Below, one piece after another: positions 34,425-45,710 of a stretch of DNA of 64,000 nt. How positions within the stretch are numbered: position 1 is the stretch's first letter; each line of letters opens with the position of its first letter. The DNA is from Pseudomonas mucidolens (GTDB lineage Bacteria; Pseudomonadota; Gammaproteobacteria; Pseudomonadales; Pseudomonadaceae), in assembly GCF_900106045.1 (NCBI RefSeq), contig NZ_LT629802.1, positions 3,720,001 to 3,784,000 of the forward strand. The letters run 5' to 3'. A program made the position numbers and the translations under genes. The notes under the pieces are model-generated. The model worked only from the letters and a program-made list of their open reading frames with translations. It searched no databases and was not told the origin of the DNA.

Positions 34425-35984
34425 CGCCGGCGGCTTGCTCGACACGTCATAGGTGACGCGCGAGATGCCTTCGATTTCATTGATGATACGGCCGCTGACG
34501 GTTTCCAGCAGTTCGTACGGCAGGTGTGCCCAGCGGGCGGTCATGAAGTCGATGGTTTCCACGGCGCGCAGGGCCACGACCCAGGCGTAGCGACGGCCAT
34601 CACCCACGACACCGACCGATTTGACCGGTTGGAACACCACGAAGGCCTGACTCACCTTGTGGTACCAGTCAGCCTTGCGCAGTTCTTCGATGAAGATGTG
34701 GTCGGCGCGACGCAGCAGGTCGGCGTATTCCTTCTTCACTTCACCGAGGATCCGCACGCCCAGGCCCGGGCCCGGGAATGGGTGGCGGTAGACCATGTCG
34801 TACGGCAGGCCGAGTTCCAGACCCAGACGGCGGACTTCGTCCTTGAACAGTTCACGCAACGGTTCTACCAGCTTGAGGTTCATTTCCTCAGGCAGGCCAC
34901 CCACGTTGTGGTGGGACTTGATCACGTGGGCCTTGCCGCTCTTGGCGCCGGCCGACTCGATCACGTCAGGGTAGATAGTGCCTTGGGCGAGGTACTTGAT
35001 GTTGTCCAGTTTGTTGGACTGGGCATCGAAGACGTCGATGAAGGTACGACCGATGATCTTGCGCTTCTTCTCCGGGTCAGACTCGCCGGCCAGGTTGTTG
35101 AGGAACTGCTCCTCGGCGTTGGCACGGATCACCTTGACGCCCATGTTCTCGGCGAACATGGCCATCACTTGCTCACCTTCGTGCAGGCGCAGCAGGCCGT
35201 TGTCGACGAACACGCAGGTCAGTTGATCACCAATGGCCTTGTGCAGCAGCGCCGCGACCACCGAAGAGTCAACGCCGCCGGACAGACCGAGCAGGACGTT
35301 GTCGGTACCGACCTGGGCACGCACATTGGCGATGGCGTCTTCAGCGATTTTCGACGGGGTCCACAGGGCTTCACACTCGCAGATATCGAGGACGAAGCGC
35401 GACAGGATGCGACCACCTTGCTTGGTGTGGGTCACTTCCGGGTGGAACTGCACGCCGTAGTAACGACGCTCGTCGCTGAACATGCCGGCAATCGGGCAAC
35501 TCGGGGTGCTGGCCAGGATGTGGAAGTCCGACGGCATTTTGGTGACCTTGTCACCGTGGCTCATCCACACGTCGAGACCGAACAGGCCGTCGGCGTCGAC
35601 GTGGTCTTCAATACCGTCCAGCAGGCGGCTCTTGCCGACCACATCGACACGGGCATAACCGAATTCACGCAGCTCGGAACCTTCGACCTTGCCGCCCAGT
35701 TGCTCGGCCATGGTCTGCATGCCGTAGCAGATACCGAAGACCGGTACGCCGAGGTCAAACACCGCCTGTGGGCAACGCGGGCTGTTGGCTTCGTGTACGG
35801 ATTCGGGGCCGCCGGCAAGGATGACGCCTTTTGGAGCGAATTCGCGAATCGCTTCGTCGTCCATGTCGAACGGATGCAGTTCGCAGTACACGCCGATTTC
35901 ACGCACGCGGCGGGCGATCAGCTGAGTGTACTGGGAACCGAAATCGAGGATCAGGATGCGGTGGGCGTGAATGTCGAGGGCCAT
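34407..35984 (-). CDS. guaA: GMP synthase (glutamine-hydrolysing)
   Basis: A 525-residue enzyme that converts XMP to GMP. The N-terminal glutaminase domain (about 8-195) has catalytic Cys in [11 protein letters not shown] and His/Glu in [11 protein letters not shown]. The ATP-pyrophosphatase domain (about 205-400) has the P-loop [14 protein letters not shown], and the C-terminal dimerisation domain ends in PPATIEWE. Standard family length. ATG 35984 begins [20 protein letters not shown]; the longer frame upstream is not conserved. It follows guaB by 82 bases in the same operon. Confidence 0.97.
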   Translation of the reverse strand: MALDIHAHRILILDFGSQYTQLIARRVREIGVYCELHPFDMDDEAIREFAPKGVILAGGPESVHEANSPRCPQAVFDLGVPVFGICYGMQTMAEQLGGKVEGSELREFGYARVDVVGKSRLLDGIEDHVDADGLFGLDVWMSHGDKVTKMPSDFHILASTPSCPIAGMFSDERRYYGVQFHPEVTHTKQGGRILSRFVLDICECEALWTPSKIAEDAIANVRAQVGTDNVLLGLSGGVDSSVVAALLHKAIGDQLTCVFVDNGLLRLHEGEQVMAMFAENMGVKVIRANAEEQFLNNLAGESDPEKKRKIIGRTFIDVFDAQSNKLDNIKYLAQGTIYPDVIESAGAKSGKAHVIKSHHNVGGLPEEMNLKLVEPLRELFKDEVRRLGLELGLPYDMVYRHPFPGPGLGVRILGEVKKEYADLLRRADHIFIEELRKADWYHKVSQAFVVFQPVKSVGVVGDGRRYAWVVALRAVETIDFMTARWAHLPYELLETVSGRIINEIEGISRVTYDVSSKPPATIEWE

Positions 35985-36066
35985 GAGATCAGTCTCGTCT
36001 AATGAATCAGAAACAACTCGGGGCTGAATAAGACAGCCCCGGTTACTTAACATTTTGCTGGAAGGC

Positions 36067-38324
<2,258 letters not shown>

Positions 38325-38442
38325 GGGAGTCCTGCGGTGTGGCATCTGACGCCTTCGCGAACAAACCCGCACACATTCGACTGCGTTCCTACAGAAAAAA
38401 CGCAGGTGAATGTGGGAGCAACTGTCTTCACCATGCCATTCG

Positions 38443-39360
38443 TCACCGCCACTCAGTGCCATCTCGCAACATGGCATTGAGCCTAATCAGCAGTACACGC
38501 ATGCAGGCGATGAGCGCGACCTTCGCGCTCTTACCTCGCTCTCGAAGGCCTTCGTAGCGTGCCTTGAAGTCGGGCTGATGGCGGATTACAACCCAGCAGG
38601 ACATGTACAGAGCCCGTCTGACACGGGCTCTGCCTCCATAGATATGTCGCTTCCCGCTGTGATTACCGCTGTCGTCGTTCAAGGGCGCGATACCTGCCAA
38701 GGCCGCAACCTCACGGCGATCAAGCTCACCTAGTTCGGGCAGATAAACCAGCAAACTCGCGGTGGCAACCGTACCGATACCTTTAACAGAGATGAGCCGC
38801 TGGGCTTTTTCTGCGTCCAGTTCGTGCATGCTCTGATTGATGGCCTTATCAAGTTGCCTGATTTGCGTTTGCAGGAAGTGAATATGGCCTTTGATCAGCG
38901 CAATAACGGCTGGTAGCTGGGCTTGCTGAAGACGGCGCTTATTGTCGTCTCGTTGCTGAACGAAATGCTCGCGCTGCTGAACCAGCTCGCGGAGCGCTTC
39001 ACGCTCAGGCGAAATAACCTTGCTGCTTGAGGCATTCAGCACTTCAGCAAAGTCTGCTAGAACGGCCGCATCAATAGCGTCAGTCTTCGCATTCTTGCCC
39101 ATCGCCACGGCAAAGGATCTGGCTCGGCGAGGATTGACCCTGAGCACCTTGAAGTTTGCGCCTTGCAGAGCCGCCATGGCATTACGCTCATAGCCCCCGG
39201 TGGCCTCCAGCAAAATCAGACTGACTTCAAACTGACTCAATCGTCGAATCAGCTCAAGAAATCCTTCTGAAGTGTTTGAAACATCGAAACCTTCGCTCTG
39301 TGGTTTAACCCAGACGACAAGGTTTGATTTTGAGATGTCGATACCGACCCAGGAAATCAT
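38443..39360 (-). CDS. IS110-family transposase, copy B
   Basis: A 305-residue protein identical to the product of 9642-10559: DEDD domain with VGIDISKSN, LLEATGGYE and KTDAIDA, and a C-terminal transposase_20 domain with the serine-containing DDSGNHSGKR stretch. Intact, so both copies may be active. It starts at ATG 39360, right after the predicted bridge RNA. Confidence 0.95.
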   Translation of the reverse strand: MISWVGIDISKSNLVVWVKPQSEGFDVSNTSEGFLELIRRLSQFEVSLILLEATGGYERNAMAALQGANFKVLRVNPRRARSFAVAMGKNAKTDAIDAAVLADFAEVLNASSSKVISPEREALRELVQQREHFVQQRDDNKRRLQQAQLPAVIALIKGHIHFLQTQIRQLDKAINQSMHELDAEKAQRLISVKGIGTVATASLLVYLPELGELDRREVAALAGIAPLNDDSGNHSGKRHIYGGRARVRRALYMSCWVVIRHQPDFKARYEGLRERGKSAKVALIACMRVLLIRLNAMLRDGTEWR

Positions 39361-39391
39361 GGCAAAACCCTCTTACACTCAGATGTGAGAG

Positions 39392-39537
39392 TGCTCTGGC
39401 TTTGCCCACGCTTGTGATTTCGAGTGGCTGCTCGTCCAACTGTTCGGGCTTGTAGGCCAGAGTGGAAAGGTGGATGGCAGCTCGGCTCCCACACGTGCTT
39501 TGAGCACCGCGGACTTGCAGCTTGCCATCCACCCCTC
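39392..39537 (-). ncRNA. Predicted bridge RNA of IS110 copy B
   Basis: Mirror copy of 9465-9610. Target-loop hairpin 39469-39533 with guide segments at 39509-39518 and 39485-39494; donor-loop hairpin 39394-39462. The left guide GCAAGTCCGC differs from this copy's own target half GCCAGTCCGC at one base, and the right guide pairs fully with GCTCCCACA. Confidence 0.75.
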
Positions 39538-39630
39538 TCACCCCAGAGTTTATTCCTAGATCAAGACACAAGCGGACTGGCTCGCGAATAGGCTTTGAAG
39601 GCTGGCAGCTTAATCCCTGACACCCACAGG

Positions 39631-40398
39631 TCAAGTACTCAAATAGCGGGCAACCAGGGCGATGCCGCTGGCCAGCACCAGCCAAGTCACCAGCCGCACA
39701 AAGGCTTCGCGGGACATGCGCAAGGTCAGTCGCCGACTGATCCAAAGTCCCACGGCCATTGCGGGCAGCAGGCACGCCGCCAACATCAGCAAGGGTAGCT
39801 CGGCATACACCCCAGCGAGCAAAAACAGGCTCAGGCGCACCACGGCGCTGCAACTGATCAAGGCACTCTGGGTCGCGCGCGCCGCGTCTTTGGGCAGACG
39901 ACTGTTCAAGTAGATCGCATATAAAAAGCCGCCACTGCCAAACAACGCGCCAAACAAGCCGCCGACAGCGCCCATCGGAACCGCCCAGCCGGCGGCGAGC
40001 TGCGTGGGTTTGATCTTCACGCTCAGGCTATAGATCGCATAGGCGCAGATAAACAGCCCCATCAGCAGCAGTAACAACTGCGAGTGCAGATTGAGCAAAA
40101 AGATCACCCCGAGGGTGCAACCGATTGCCATGCACGGCAGCAATCTCAGCAGTTCTGGCTTCGCCACGTCTCGCCGCGACTGCAGTAAGCTGCCAAAGGC
40201 GGCGACAAAATCCAGCAACACCAGCAACGGGATGATCTTCGACAACGGCATAAACAAAATCAGAATGGGCCCCGCCACCAGCGCCGTACCGAAACCGGCA
40301 ATGCCAAACACGATGTAGGCAAGGGCAACCCCCAGACCGATCACCAGCCAGTCAACGCTGCTGAAAGACCACTGACTCATGAGTTCGACCGGGCTCAT
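39631..40398 (-). CDS. TauE/SafE-family (sulfite exporter-like) permease
   Basis: A 255-residue inner-membrane protein with about eight hydrophobic segments and the two family repeats (AYIVFGIAGFGTALVAGPIL near the start; GAVGGLFGALFGSGGFLYAI in the middle). The family moves sulfite, sulfonates or other organic anions; the substrate is unknown. ATG 40398 (MSPVELM) has AAGGAA upstream, better than the longer start at 40452. Divergent from xseA. The IS110 copy B lies just past its stop. Confidence 0.82.
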   Translation of the reverse strand: MSPVELMSQWSFSSVDWLVIGLGVALAYIVFGIAGFGTALVAGPILILFMPLSKIIPLLVLLDFVAAFGSLLQSRRDVAKPELLRLLPCMAIGCTLGVIFLLNLHSQLLLLLMGLFICAYAIYSLSVKIKPTQLAAGWAVPMGAVGGLFGALFGSGGFLYAIYLNSRLPKDAARATQSALISCSAVVRLSLFLLAGVYAELPLLMLAACLLPAMAVGLWISRRLTLRMSREAFVRLVTWLVLASGIALVARYLST

Positions 40399-40531
40399 CG
40401 GACATTCCTTGTTAGAGAGGTCGGTCACTTTAACCAACGCGCCGGGTTGCAACCAATATCTTCGCGTTCAGTCTCGGCGCCGATGGAGCAGTTCTGTCAA
40501 ACACTGGGCGAATGCCTATAAACTGCCGTCC

Positions 40532-41911
40532 ATGATTAAAGATCCCTTTGCCCGTCTGGGCCTGGACCGCGAAGTCCTGACTGTCAGCCAGCTCAACGGC
40601 CGCGCGCGGGTGTTGCTGGAGGACGTGTTCACCAATATCTGGGTCGAAGGCGAGATTTCCAACCTCGCCCGCCCGGCCTCCGGCCACGTGTACTTCACCC
40701 TCAAGGACAGCGGCGCGCAGGTGCGTTGCGCGTTGTTTCGGCAGAATGCCGCCCGGGTGCGCCAGGCCTTGAAAGATGGTCTGGCGGTCAAGGTACGGGG
40801 CAAGGTCTCGCTGTTTGAGGGCCGTGGCGACTACCAGTTGATTCTCGACACCGTGGAACCGGCCGGCGATGGCGCGTTGCGCCTGGCGTTCGATGCGCTG
40901 AAAGAGAAACTCAGCGCCGAAGGCTTGTTCAGTGCTGAACGAAAAGTGCCGCTGCCGGCCCATCCACGGCGGATCGGCATTATCAGTTCGCCGACTGGCG
41001 CGGTGATTCGCGACATCATCAGCGTGTTCCGTCGCCGTGCCCCACAGGTGCAACTGACATTGATCCCCACCGCGGTCCAGGGCCGCGAAGCGGTCTCGCA
41101 GATCGTTCGAGCGCTCAAACTGGCCGATGCACGGGGCTTCGACGCATTGATTCTGGCCCGTGGCGGCGGCTCGCTGGAGGACCTCTGGTGCTTCAACGAA
41201 GAGGCGGTAGCGCGTGCCGTGGATGCCTGCGTGACGCCAATCGTCAGCGCCGTGGGCCATGAAACCGACGTGTCCATCAGCGACTTTGTGGCCGATGTAC
41301 GCGCGCCCACGCCTTCCGCGGCTGCCGAGCTGCTCGCACCGGACGCCAGCGATCTGGTGCGCCAAGTCGAAAGCTTGCACCGGCGCCTGGTCATGCGCAT
41401 GCGCAACCGTCTGATGCATGACCGCCTGCGCCTGGAAGGCATGGCCCGCCGCCTGCGCCACCCCGGCGAACGCCTGCGCCAGCAAGCCCAACGCCTGGAC
41501 GACCTGGACATGCGCCTGCGTCGCGCCTTCGAGCGCAGCCTCAATACCCGTCGCGAACGGCTGATCCGCCTGGAAACACGCCTGGCCGGCCAGCACCCGG
41601 GCCGACAACTGGCGATGCTGCGCCAACGCCTGGACAGCCTCGCCGAACGCCTGCCGCGCGCCATGCGCGAAGGCCTCAAGGCCCGTCGCCTGCAGTTGCA
41701 AAGCCAAGTACAGACGCTGCAGGTGGTCAGTCCGCTGGCAACGCTCGGACGCGGTTACAGCATTCTTCTGGATGAGCGCGGCCAGGCTATCCGCGACGCC
41801 GCCCAAACCCGTACCGGTCAGCGCCTTACCGCACGTCTGGGCGAAGGCCAATTGCAGGTCCGGGTGGAGGATAACCACCTGACACCCGTCACCCTTTCAT
41901 TACTGGATTGA
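40532..41911 (+). CDS. xseA: Exodeoxyribonuclease VII large subunit
   Basis: A 459-residue protein with an N-terminal OB fold (about 10-110, LNGRARVLLEDVFTNIWVEG) and a catalytic domain (about 125-320) with PRRIGIISSPTGAVIRDI, LILARGGGSLEDLWCFN and VGHETDVSISDFVAD. A long coiled coil follows to about 410. With XseB it degrades single-stranded DNA to short oligonucleotides. The start ATG 40532 (MIKDPFARLGL) matches the family; three bases separate its stop from the next gene. Confidence 0.95.
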   Translation: MIKDPFARLGLDREVLTVSQLNGRARVLLEDVFTNIWVEGEISNLARPASGHVYFTLKDSGAQVRCALFRQNAARVRQALKDGLAVKVRGKVSLFEGRGDYQLILDTVEPAGDGALRLAFDALKEKLSAEGLFSAERKVPLPAHPRRIGIISSPTGAVIRDIISVFRRRAPQVQLTLIPTAVQGREAVSQIVRALKLADARGFDALILARGGGSLEDLWCFNEEAVARAVDACVTPIVSAVGHETDVSISDFVADVRAPTPSAAAELLAPDASDLVRQVESLHRRLVMRMRNRLMHDRLRLEGMARRLRHPGERLRQQAQRLDDLDMRLRRAFERSLNTRRERLIRLETRLAGQHPGRQLAMLRQRLDSLAERLPRAMREGLKARRLQLQSQVQTLQVVSPLATLGRGYSILLDERGQAIRDAAQTRTGQRLTARLGEGQLQVRVEDNHLTPVTLSLLD

Positions 41912-41914
41912 TTC

Positions 41915-42736
41915 ATGCCGCGTTTTTTTAGTTTGCTGATGCTGTTATGCCTGACCTTTAACGCCCATGCCGACAGTTACATTACCCGAACCTTGAACAA
42001 GCCAGTCCCCGGCGGCGTGGCCGTGGTGGACCTGGGCGCCTCGGCCTCGGCACCCAAGGCCACCTTTCAGGGCAAACCGGTATTGGTGGTCAAGGAGCAG
42101 GACAACTGGCTCGCCATCGTCGGCATTCCACTGGGCACACAACCTGGCAATCACCGGATCAGCAGCGGCGGCCGCAACCTGCCTTTCATCGTGGGCTTCA
42201 AGAAGTACCCGGAACAACGCATCACCCTGAAGAATAAAAGCCAGGTCAACCCGGCGCCGGCACAGCTCAAACGCATCGAGAAGGAATTGGCGACCCAGAT
42301 CAAGGCCTACCGCACATTCAGCCCAAACATCCCGAGCAATCTGATATTGGACAAGCCGGTGAACGGCCCGCTGTCGAGCAAGTTCGGTGTTCGCCGATTC
42401 TTCAATGGCGAGGAACGCAATCCACACTCCGGCCTGGACTTTGCGGTGCCGGCGGGCACGCCGGTCAAGACCCCGGCGCGCGGCAAGGTGATCCTGATCG
42501 GTGACTACTTCTTTAACGGTAAAACCGTATTCGTCGACCATGGCCAAGGCTTTATCAGCATGTTTTGTCATCTGTCGAAGATTGATGTGAGCATGGGCCA
42601 ACAGCTGGCACGCGGGGCGGTGGTCGGCAAAGTGGGCGCCACTGGCCGCGCAACCGGACCGCATATGCACTGGAATGTCAGCCTGAACGACGCACGGGTG
42701 GATCCGGCGATCTTCATTGGCGCTTTCACCCCTTGA
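41915..42736 (+). CDS. M23-family (LytM) peptidoglycan endopeptidase
   Basis: A 273-residue secreted protein with a signal peptide (about 1-19, LMLLCLTFNAHA). The peptidase domain (about 150-270) has zinc ligands in NPHSGLDFA (HxxxD) and GPHMHWN (HxH). It is probably a periplasmic enzyme cutting peptide crosslinks. All metal ligands are present, so it is likely active rather than an EnvC-type activator. Starts three bases after xseA and is probably co-transcribed. Confidence 0.9.
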   Translation: MPRFFSLLMLLCLTFNAHADSYITRTLNKPVPGGVAVVDLGASASAPKATFQGKPVLVVKEQDNWLAIVGIPLGTQPGNHRISSGGRNLPFIVGFKKYPEQRITLKNKSQVNPAPAQLKRIEKELATQIKAYRTFSPNIPSNLILDKPVNGPLSSKFGVRRFFNGEERNPHSGLDFAVPAGTPVKTPARGKVILIGDYFFNGKTVFVDHGQGFISMFCHLSKIDVSMGQQLARGAVVGKVGATGRATGPHMHWNVSLNDARVDPAIFIGAFTP

Positions 42737-42742
42737 GCCAGA

Positions 42743-42768
42743 TTGCGCACCTTTGACAGGGTGCGCAA
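42743..42768 (+). terminator. Hairpin after the M23 peptidase gene
   Basis: TTGCGCACC (42743-42751) pairs with GGTGCGCAA (42760-42768), nine pairs, starting seven bases past the stop. The following bases are A/C-rich rather than a T run, so termination strength is uncertain. Confidence 0.55.
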
Positions 42769-42890
42769 CCAAAACAAGCCTTCTTGGAATTCTCAAGCAT
42801 AAAATCTCGTTTACCCTGCAAAAATCAGAAATTCTCTCAATTTTTTTCGACAGCTTGCCATCTTGAATCCCGACGGTTAGGGTTGAGCTT

Positions 42891-42968
42891 ATGAAAACCT
42901 CTCACACCCTCATTCAGCTTCGTCAGCACCGCAGCCTGTGCCTTGTCAGCGCACGACTGCCAGGCTGA
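42891..42968 (+). CDS. Candidate leuA leader peptide (25 residues)
   Basis: A short frame reads MKTSHTLIQLRQHRSLCLVS ending ARLPG. It has AGGGT ten bases before the ATG, and contains five leucines, several by CTC/CTT codons that are rare in this genome. It lies 101 bases before leuA, and a small hairpin (GGCCG 43032-43036 with CGGCC 43045-43049) lies between. This suggests translation-coupled attenuation by leucine supply. The alternative is a chance frame. The rest of 42769-42890 is AT-rich and probably carries the leuA promoter. Confidence 0.5.
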   Translation: MKTSHTLIQLRQHRSLCLVSARLPG

Positions 42969-43069
42969 ATCGAACTGCCTCGCCCTTTGCTTCACCTCAA
43001 TAACAGCATCCCTAATAAACGCTTTCCGGCAGGCCGCCTCTTTTCGGCCCTACAACAAGGATTCTTCTG

Positions 43070-44749
43070 ATGAGCATGCTCAAAGACCCGTCTTCGAAAT
43101 ACCGCGCGTTCCCGACCATTGATATCCCGGACCGCACCTGGCCGTCGAAGACCATCACTGCCGCGCCGATCTGGTGCAGCTCCGATTTGCGCGACGGCAA
43201 CCAATCGCTGATCGAACCGATGGATGCGGTCAAGAAACTGCGCTTCTGGAAGACATTGGTCGCTGTCGGCGTCAAGGAAATCGAAGCCTCGTTCCCGGCC
43301 GCTTCGCAAACCGACTTCGACTTCGTGCGCACGCTGATCGAAGACAATCACATCCCCGAGGACACCACCATCCAGGTGCTGACCCAGGGCCGTGAAGATT
43401 TGATCGCCCGCACCTTTGAATCCCTGCGCGGGGCGAAGAAAGCCATCGTGCACTTGTATAACGCGACCTCACCATCCTTCCGTCGCATTGTCTTCAATCA
43501 GGACAAGGACGGGATCAAGGCGATCGCGGTCAACGCGGCCAAGCTGTTCGTCAAATACGCCGCCCAGCAGCCGGAAACCCAGTGGACGTTCGAGTACTCG
43601 CCGGAAACCTTCAGTGCGACCGAGCTGGAATTCGCCAAGGAAGTCTGTGACGCGGTGATCGAGGTCTGGAATCCGACGCCAGAACACAAGGTGATCCTCA
43701 ACCTGCCGGCAACCGTCGAATGCGCCACGCCGAACATCTATGCCGACCAGATCGAGTGGTTCGGTCGCCATATCAACCGTCGTGACAGCGTCATCATCAG
43801 CCTGCACACCCACAACGACCGTGGTACCGGGGTCGCGGCAACCGAGCTGGGCCTGATGGCCGGCGCCGACCGTGTCGAAGGCTGCCTGTTCGGCAACGGC
43901 GAGCGCACCGGTAACGTCGACCTGGTGACAGTGGCCTTGAACCTCTACACCCAAGGCGTGGATCCCGAGCTGGATTTCTCCGACATCGACGGCGTGCGCA
44001 AAGTCGTCGAAGAGTGCAACCAGATCCCGGTACACCCGCGTCATCCGTATGTGGGCGACCTGGTTCACACAGCGTTCTCGGGCTCCCACCAGGACGCGAT
44101 CCGCAAGGGTTTTACCCAGCAGAAGCCGGACGCCCTGTGGGAAGTACCGTATCTGCCAATCGACCCGGCCGACATTGGCCGCAGCTACGAGGCGGTGATT
44201 CGCGTCAACAGCCAATCGGGCAAAGGTGGGATCGCTTACCTGCTGGAACAGGAATACGACATCAGCTTGCCGCGTCGCATGCAGATCGAATTCAGCCAAG
44301 TGGTACAGGCGGAAACCGATCGCGTTGGCCTGGAGATGACTGCGCCACAGATCTACGCGTTGTTGCAGCGTGAGTACCTGCAAGCCAACACCCCGTACGC
44401 GTTGGTCAGCCATCGCCTGCAGGAAGAAAACGGCAACAGCACGGTGGAAGTGGAAGTGTCCGGCAAAGGCCAGGGCGAAACCAACCTGCGCTGGCACGGC
44501 AAAGGTAACGGCGCACTGGAGGCGCTGGTGGCCGGCCTGCCGATTGGTGTCGAGATCATGGACTACAACGAACACGCCATTGGTGCTGGCACCAATGCCA
44601 AGGCAGCGGCTTACATTGAGCTGCGGGTCAACGGCGAGCGTCCGGTACACGGTGTGGGCATCGATGAAAACATCACCACGGCCAGCTTCAAGGCGTTGTT
44701 CAGTGCGCTGAACCGCTCGCTGAGCCAGTTGGAAGCGAAAGCGGCGTAA
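43070..44749 (+). CDS. leuA: 2-isopropylmalate synthase
   Basis: A 559-residue enzyme of the long (type 2) LeuA class. It condenses 2-ketoisovalerate and acetyl-CoA, the first step of leucine synthesis. The HMGL-like TIM barrel (about 30-310) has [16 protein letters not shown] and the metal ligands in [12 protein letters not shown]. The C-terminal LeuA regulatory domain (about 430-555) binds leucine for feedback inhibition. AAGG lies upstream of the ATG. A strong terminator follows. Confidence 0.96.
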   Translation: MSMLKDPSSKYRAFPTIDIPDRTWPSKTITAAPIWCSSDLRDGNQSLIEPMDAVKKLRFWKTLVAVGVKEIEASFPAASQTDFDFVRTLIEDNHIPEDTTIQVLTQGREDLIARTFESLRGAKKAIVHLYNATSPSFRRIVFNQDKDGIKAIAVNAAKLFVKYAAQQPETQWTFEYSPETFSATELEFAKEVCDAVIEVWNPTPEHKVILNLPATVECATPNIYADQIEWFGRHINRRDSVIISLHTHNDRGTGVAATELGLMAGADRVEGCLFGNGERTGNVDLVTVALNLYTQGVDPELDFSDIDGVRKVVEECNQIPVHPRHPYVGDLVHTAFSGSHQDAIRKGFTQQKPDALWEVPYLPIDPADIGRSYEAVIRVNSQSGKGGIAYLLEQEYDISLPRRMQIEFSQVVQAETDRVGLEMTAPQIYALLQREYLQANTPYALVSHRLQEENGNSTVEVEVSGKGQGETNLRWHGKGNGALEALVAGLPIGVEIMDYNEHAIGAGTNAKAAAYIELRVNGERPVHGVGIDENITTASFKALFSALNRSLSQLEAKAA

Positions 44750-44765
44750 ACCTGCGCTGAAACAC

Positions 44766-44799
44766 AAAAGGCCCCTGGATGAGAATTCAGGGGCCTTTT
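44766..44799 (+). terminator. Rho-independent terminator of leuA
   Basis: AAAAGGCCCCTG (44766-44777) pairs with CAGGGGCCTTTT (44788-44799), followed by GTTTG. A 12-pair stem, active in both directions in principle. Confidence 0.9.
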
Positions 44800-44811
44800 G
44801 TTTGCGCACCT

Positions 44812-44933
44812 TGTAGGAGCGAGGGGCGCCTAGCTCTTGCTCGCGAAAGACGTCAACGATAACGCGTGCTTCCTGGATAAACGCGGCGCCTATGAGTTCC
44901 TCGCGAGCAAGCTCGCGTCTACAGGAATTGAAA
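44812..44933. repeat. REPIN, GTAGGAGC type, with 12-base insertion
   Basis: The usual inverted module, but the left REP is interrupted by an extra GGGGCGCCTAGC-like stretch, making it about 122 bases. It lies between leuA and the omega-amidase gene. Confidence 0.8.
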
Positions 44934-45710
44934 GCTATCGGCATCCAGGTTGGCCGGGAAACGGCTGCGATAGTCCGCCAGTTCCGCGGCATCCAGACAC
45001 ACCTGGAACACCCCGTCCGCCTCCCCCGCGCTGAGCAGGCTTTCGCCCTGGAAGTCCAGCACCTGGCTGTCACCCGTATAGGCAAAGCCCTTGCCGTCTG
45101 TTCCCACGCGATTCACCGCAGCCACATAACAGAGGTTTTCGATCGCCCGCGCCGGCAACAATCGATTCCAGTGCTGGCGTCGCGCCCCGGGCCAGTTGGC
45201 GGTGTACAGCAGCAGGTCGGTGTCCTGGGCGCCACGGCTCCACACCGGAAAGCGCAGGTCGTAACAAATCAATGGGCGAATGCGCCACCCCTTGAGCTCG
45301 AACTGCACCTGGCGTTCACCGGGGGTGTAGTGATTGTGCTCGCCGGCCATGCGAAACAAGTGGCGTTTATCGTAGTGCAACACCTCGCCATCCGGACGCG
45401 CCCACAACAGGCGGTTGCGATGGCTGCCGTCTGCCGCCTGGATAATCACGCTGCCGGTAATCACCGCAGCGTATTTGCGCGCCTGGACCTTGAGCCATTC
45501 GTGGGTCGGCCCGTGCTCTGCTTCCGCGAGGGTTTCGGATTCCATGGAGAAGCCGGTGGTGAACATCTCCGGCAGCACAATCAAATCCGCGCCCCTGGCC
45601 TGCTCCAGCAGCGACTCGAAATGCTCCAGATTCGCCTGGCGGTCATGCCACGCCAGGGTGGTCTGTACCAGGGCAATATTCAGATCGGCTAATTCACTCA
45701 AATCACGCAT
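44919..45710 (-). CDS. Omega-amidase (nitrilase superfamily, YafV-like)
   Basis: A 263-residue carbon-nitrogen hydrolase with the Glu-Lys-Cys triad in VLPEMFTTGFS, HYDKRHLFRM and PLICYDLRFPVWSR. YafV-type enzymes hydrolyse alpha-ketoglutaramate and 2-oxosuccinamate. Together with the aminotransferase that overlaps its start by 13 bases, this fits the glutamine transaminase/omega-amidase route used in methionine salvage. ATG 45710 is chosen; upstream in-frame sequence lies inside the aminotransferase gene. Its 3' end overlaps the REPIN at 44812-44933. Confidence 0.88.
   Translation of the reverse strand: MRDLSELADLNIALVQTTLAWHDRQANLEHFESLLEQARGADLIVLPEMFTTGFSMESETLAEAEHGPTHEWLKVQARKYAAVITGSVIIQAADGSHRNRLLWARPDGEVLHYDKRHLFRMAGEHNHYTPGERQVQFELKGWRIRPLICYDLRFPVWSRGAQDTDLLLYTANWPGARRQHWNRLLPARAIENLCYVAAVNRVGTDGKGFAYTGDSQVLDFQGESLLSAGEADGVFQVCLDAAELADYRSRFPANLDADSFQFL

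Larger units (their letters stand above)
38417..39570 (-). mobile_element. IS110-family insertion sequence, copy B (1154 bp)
   Basis: The same 1154-base element as 9432-10585 in opposite orientation. The non-coding end and transposase product match wherever compared. The flanking REP differs from that of copy A (CCAGTCCGCT versus CAAGCCCGCT), showing an independent insertion into a second REP rather than a larger duplication. Confidence 0.93.
38352..39588. repeat. REPIN of the GTGGGAGC type, split by IS110 copy B
   Basis: The REP is TGTGGG at 38411-38416 continuing, across the IS, into CGGACTGGCTCGCGAA at 39573-39588. An inverted degenerate partner (TTCGCGAACAAACCCGCACA) lies at 38354-38373. 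The inserted element keeps the CT core at both ends. Confidence 0.7.
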
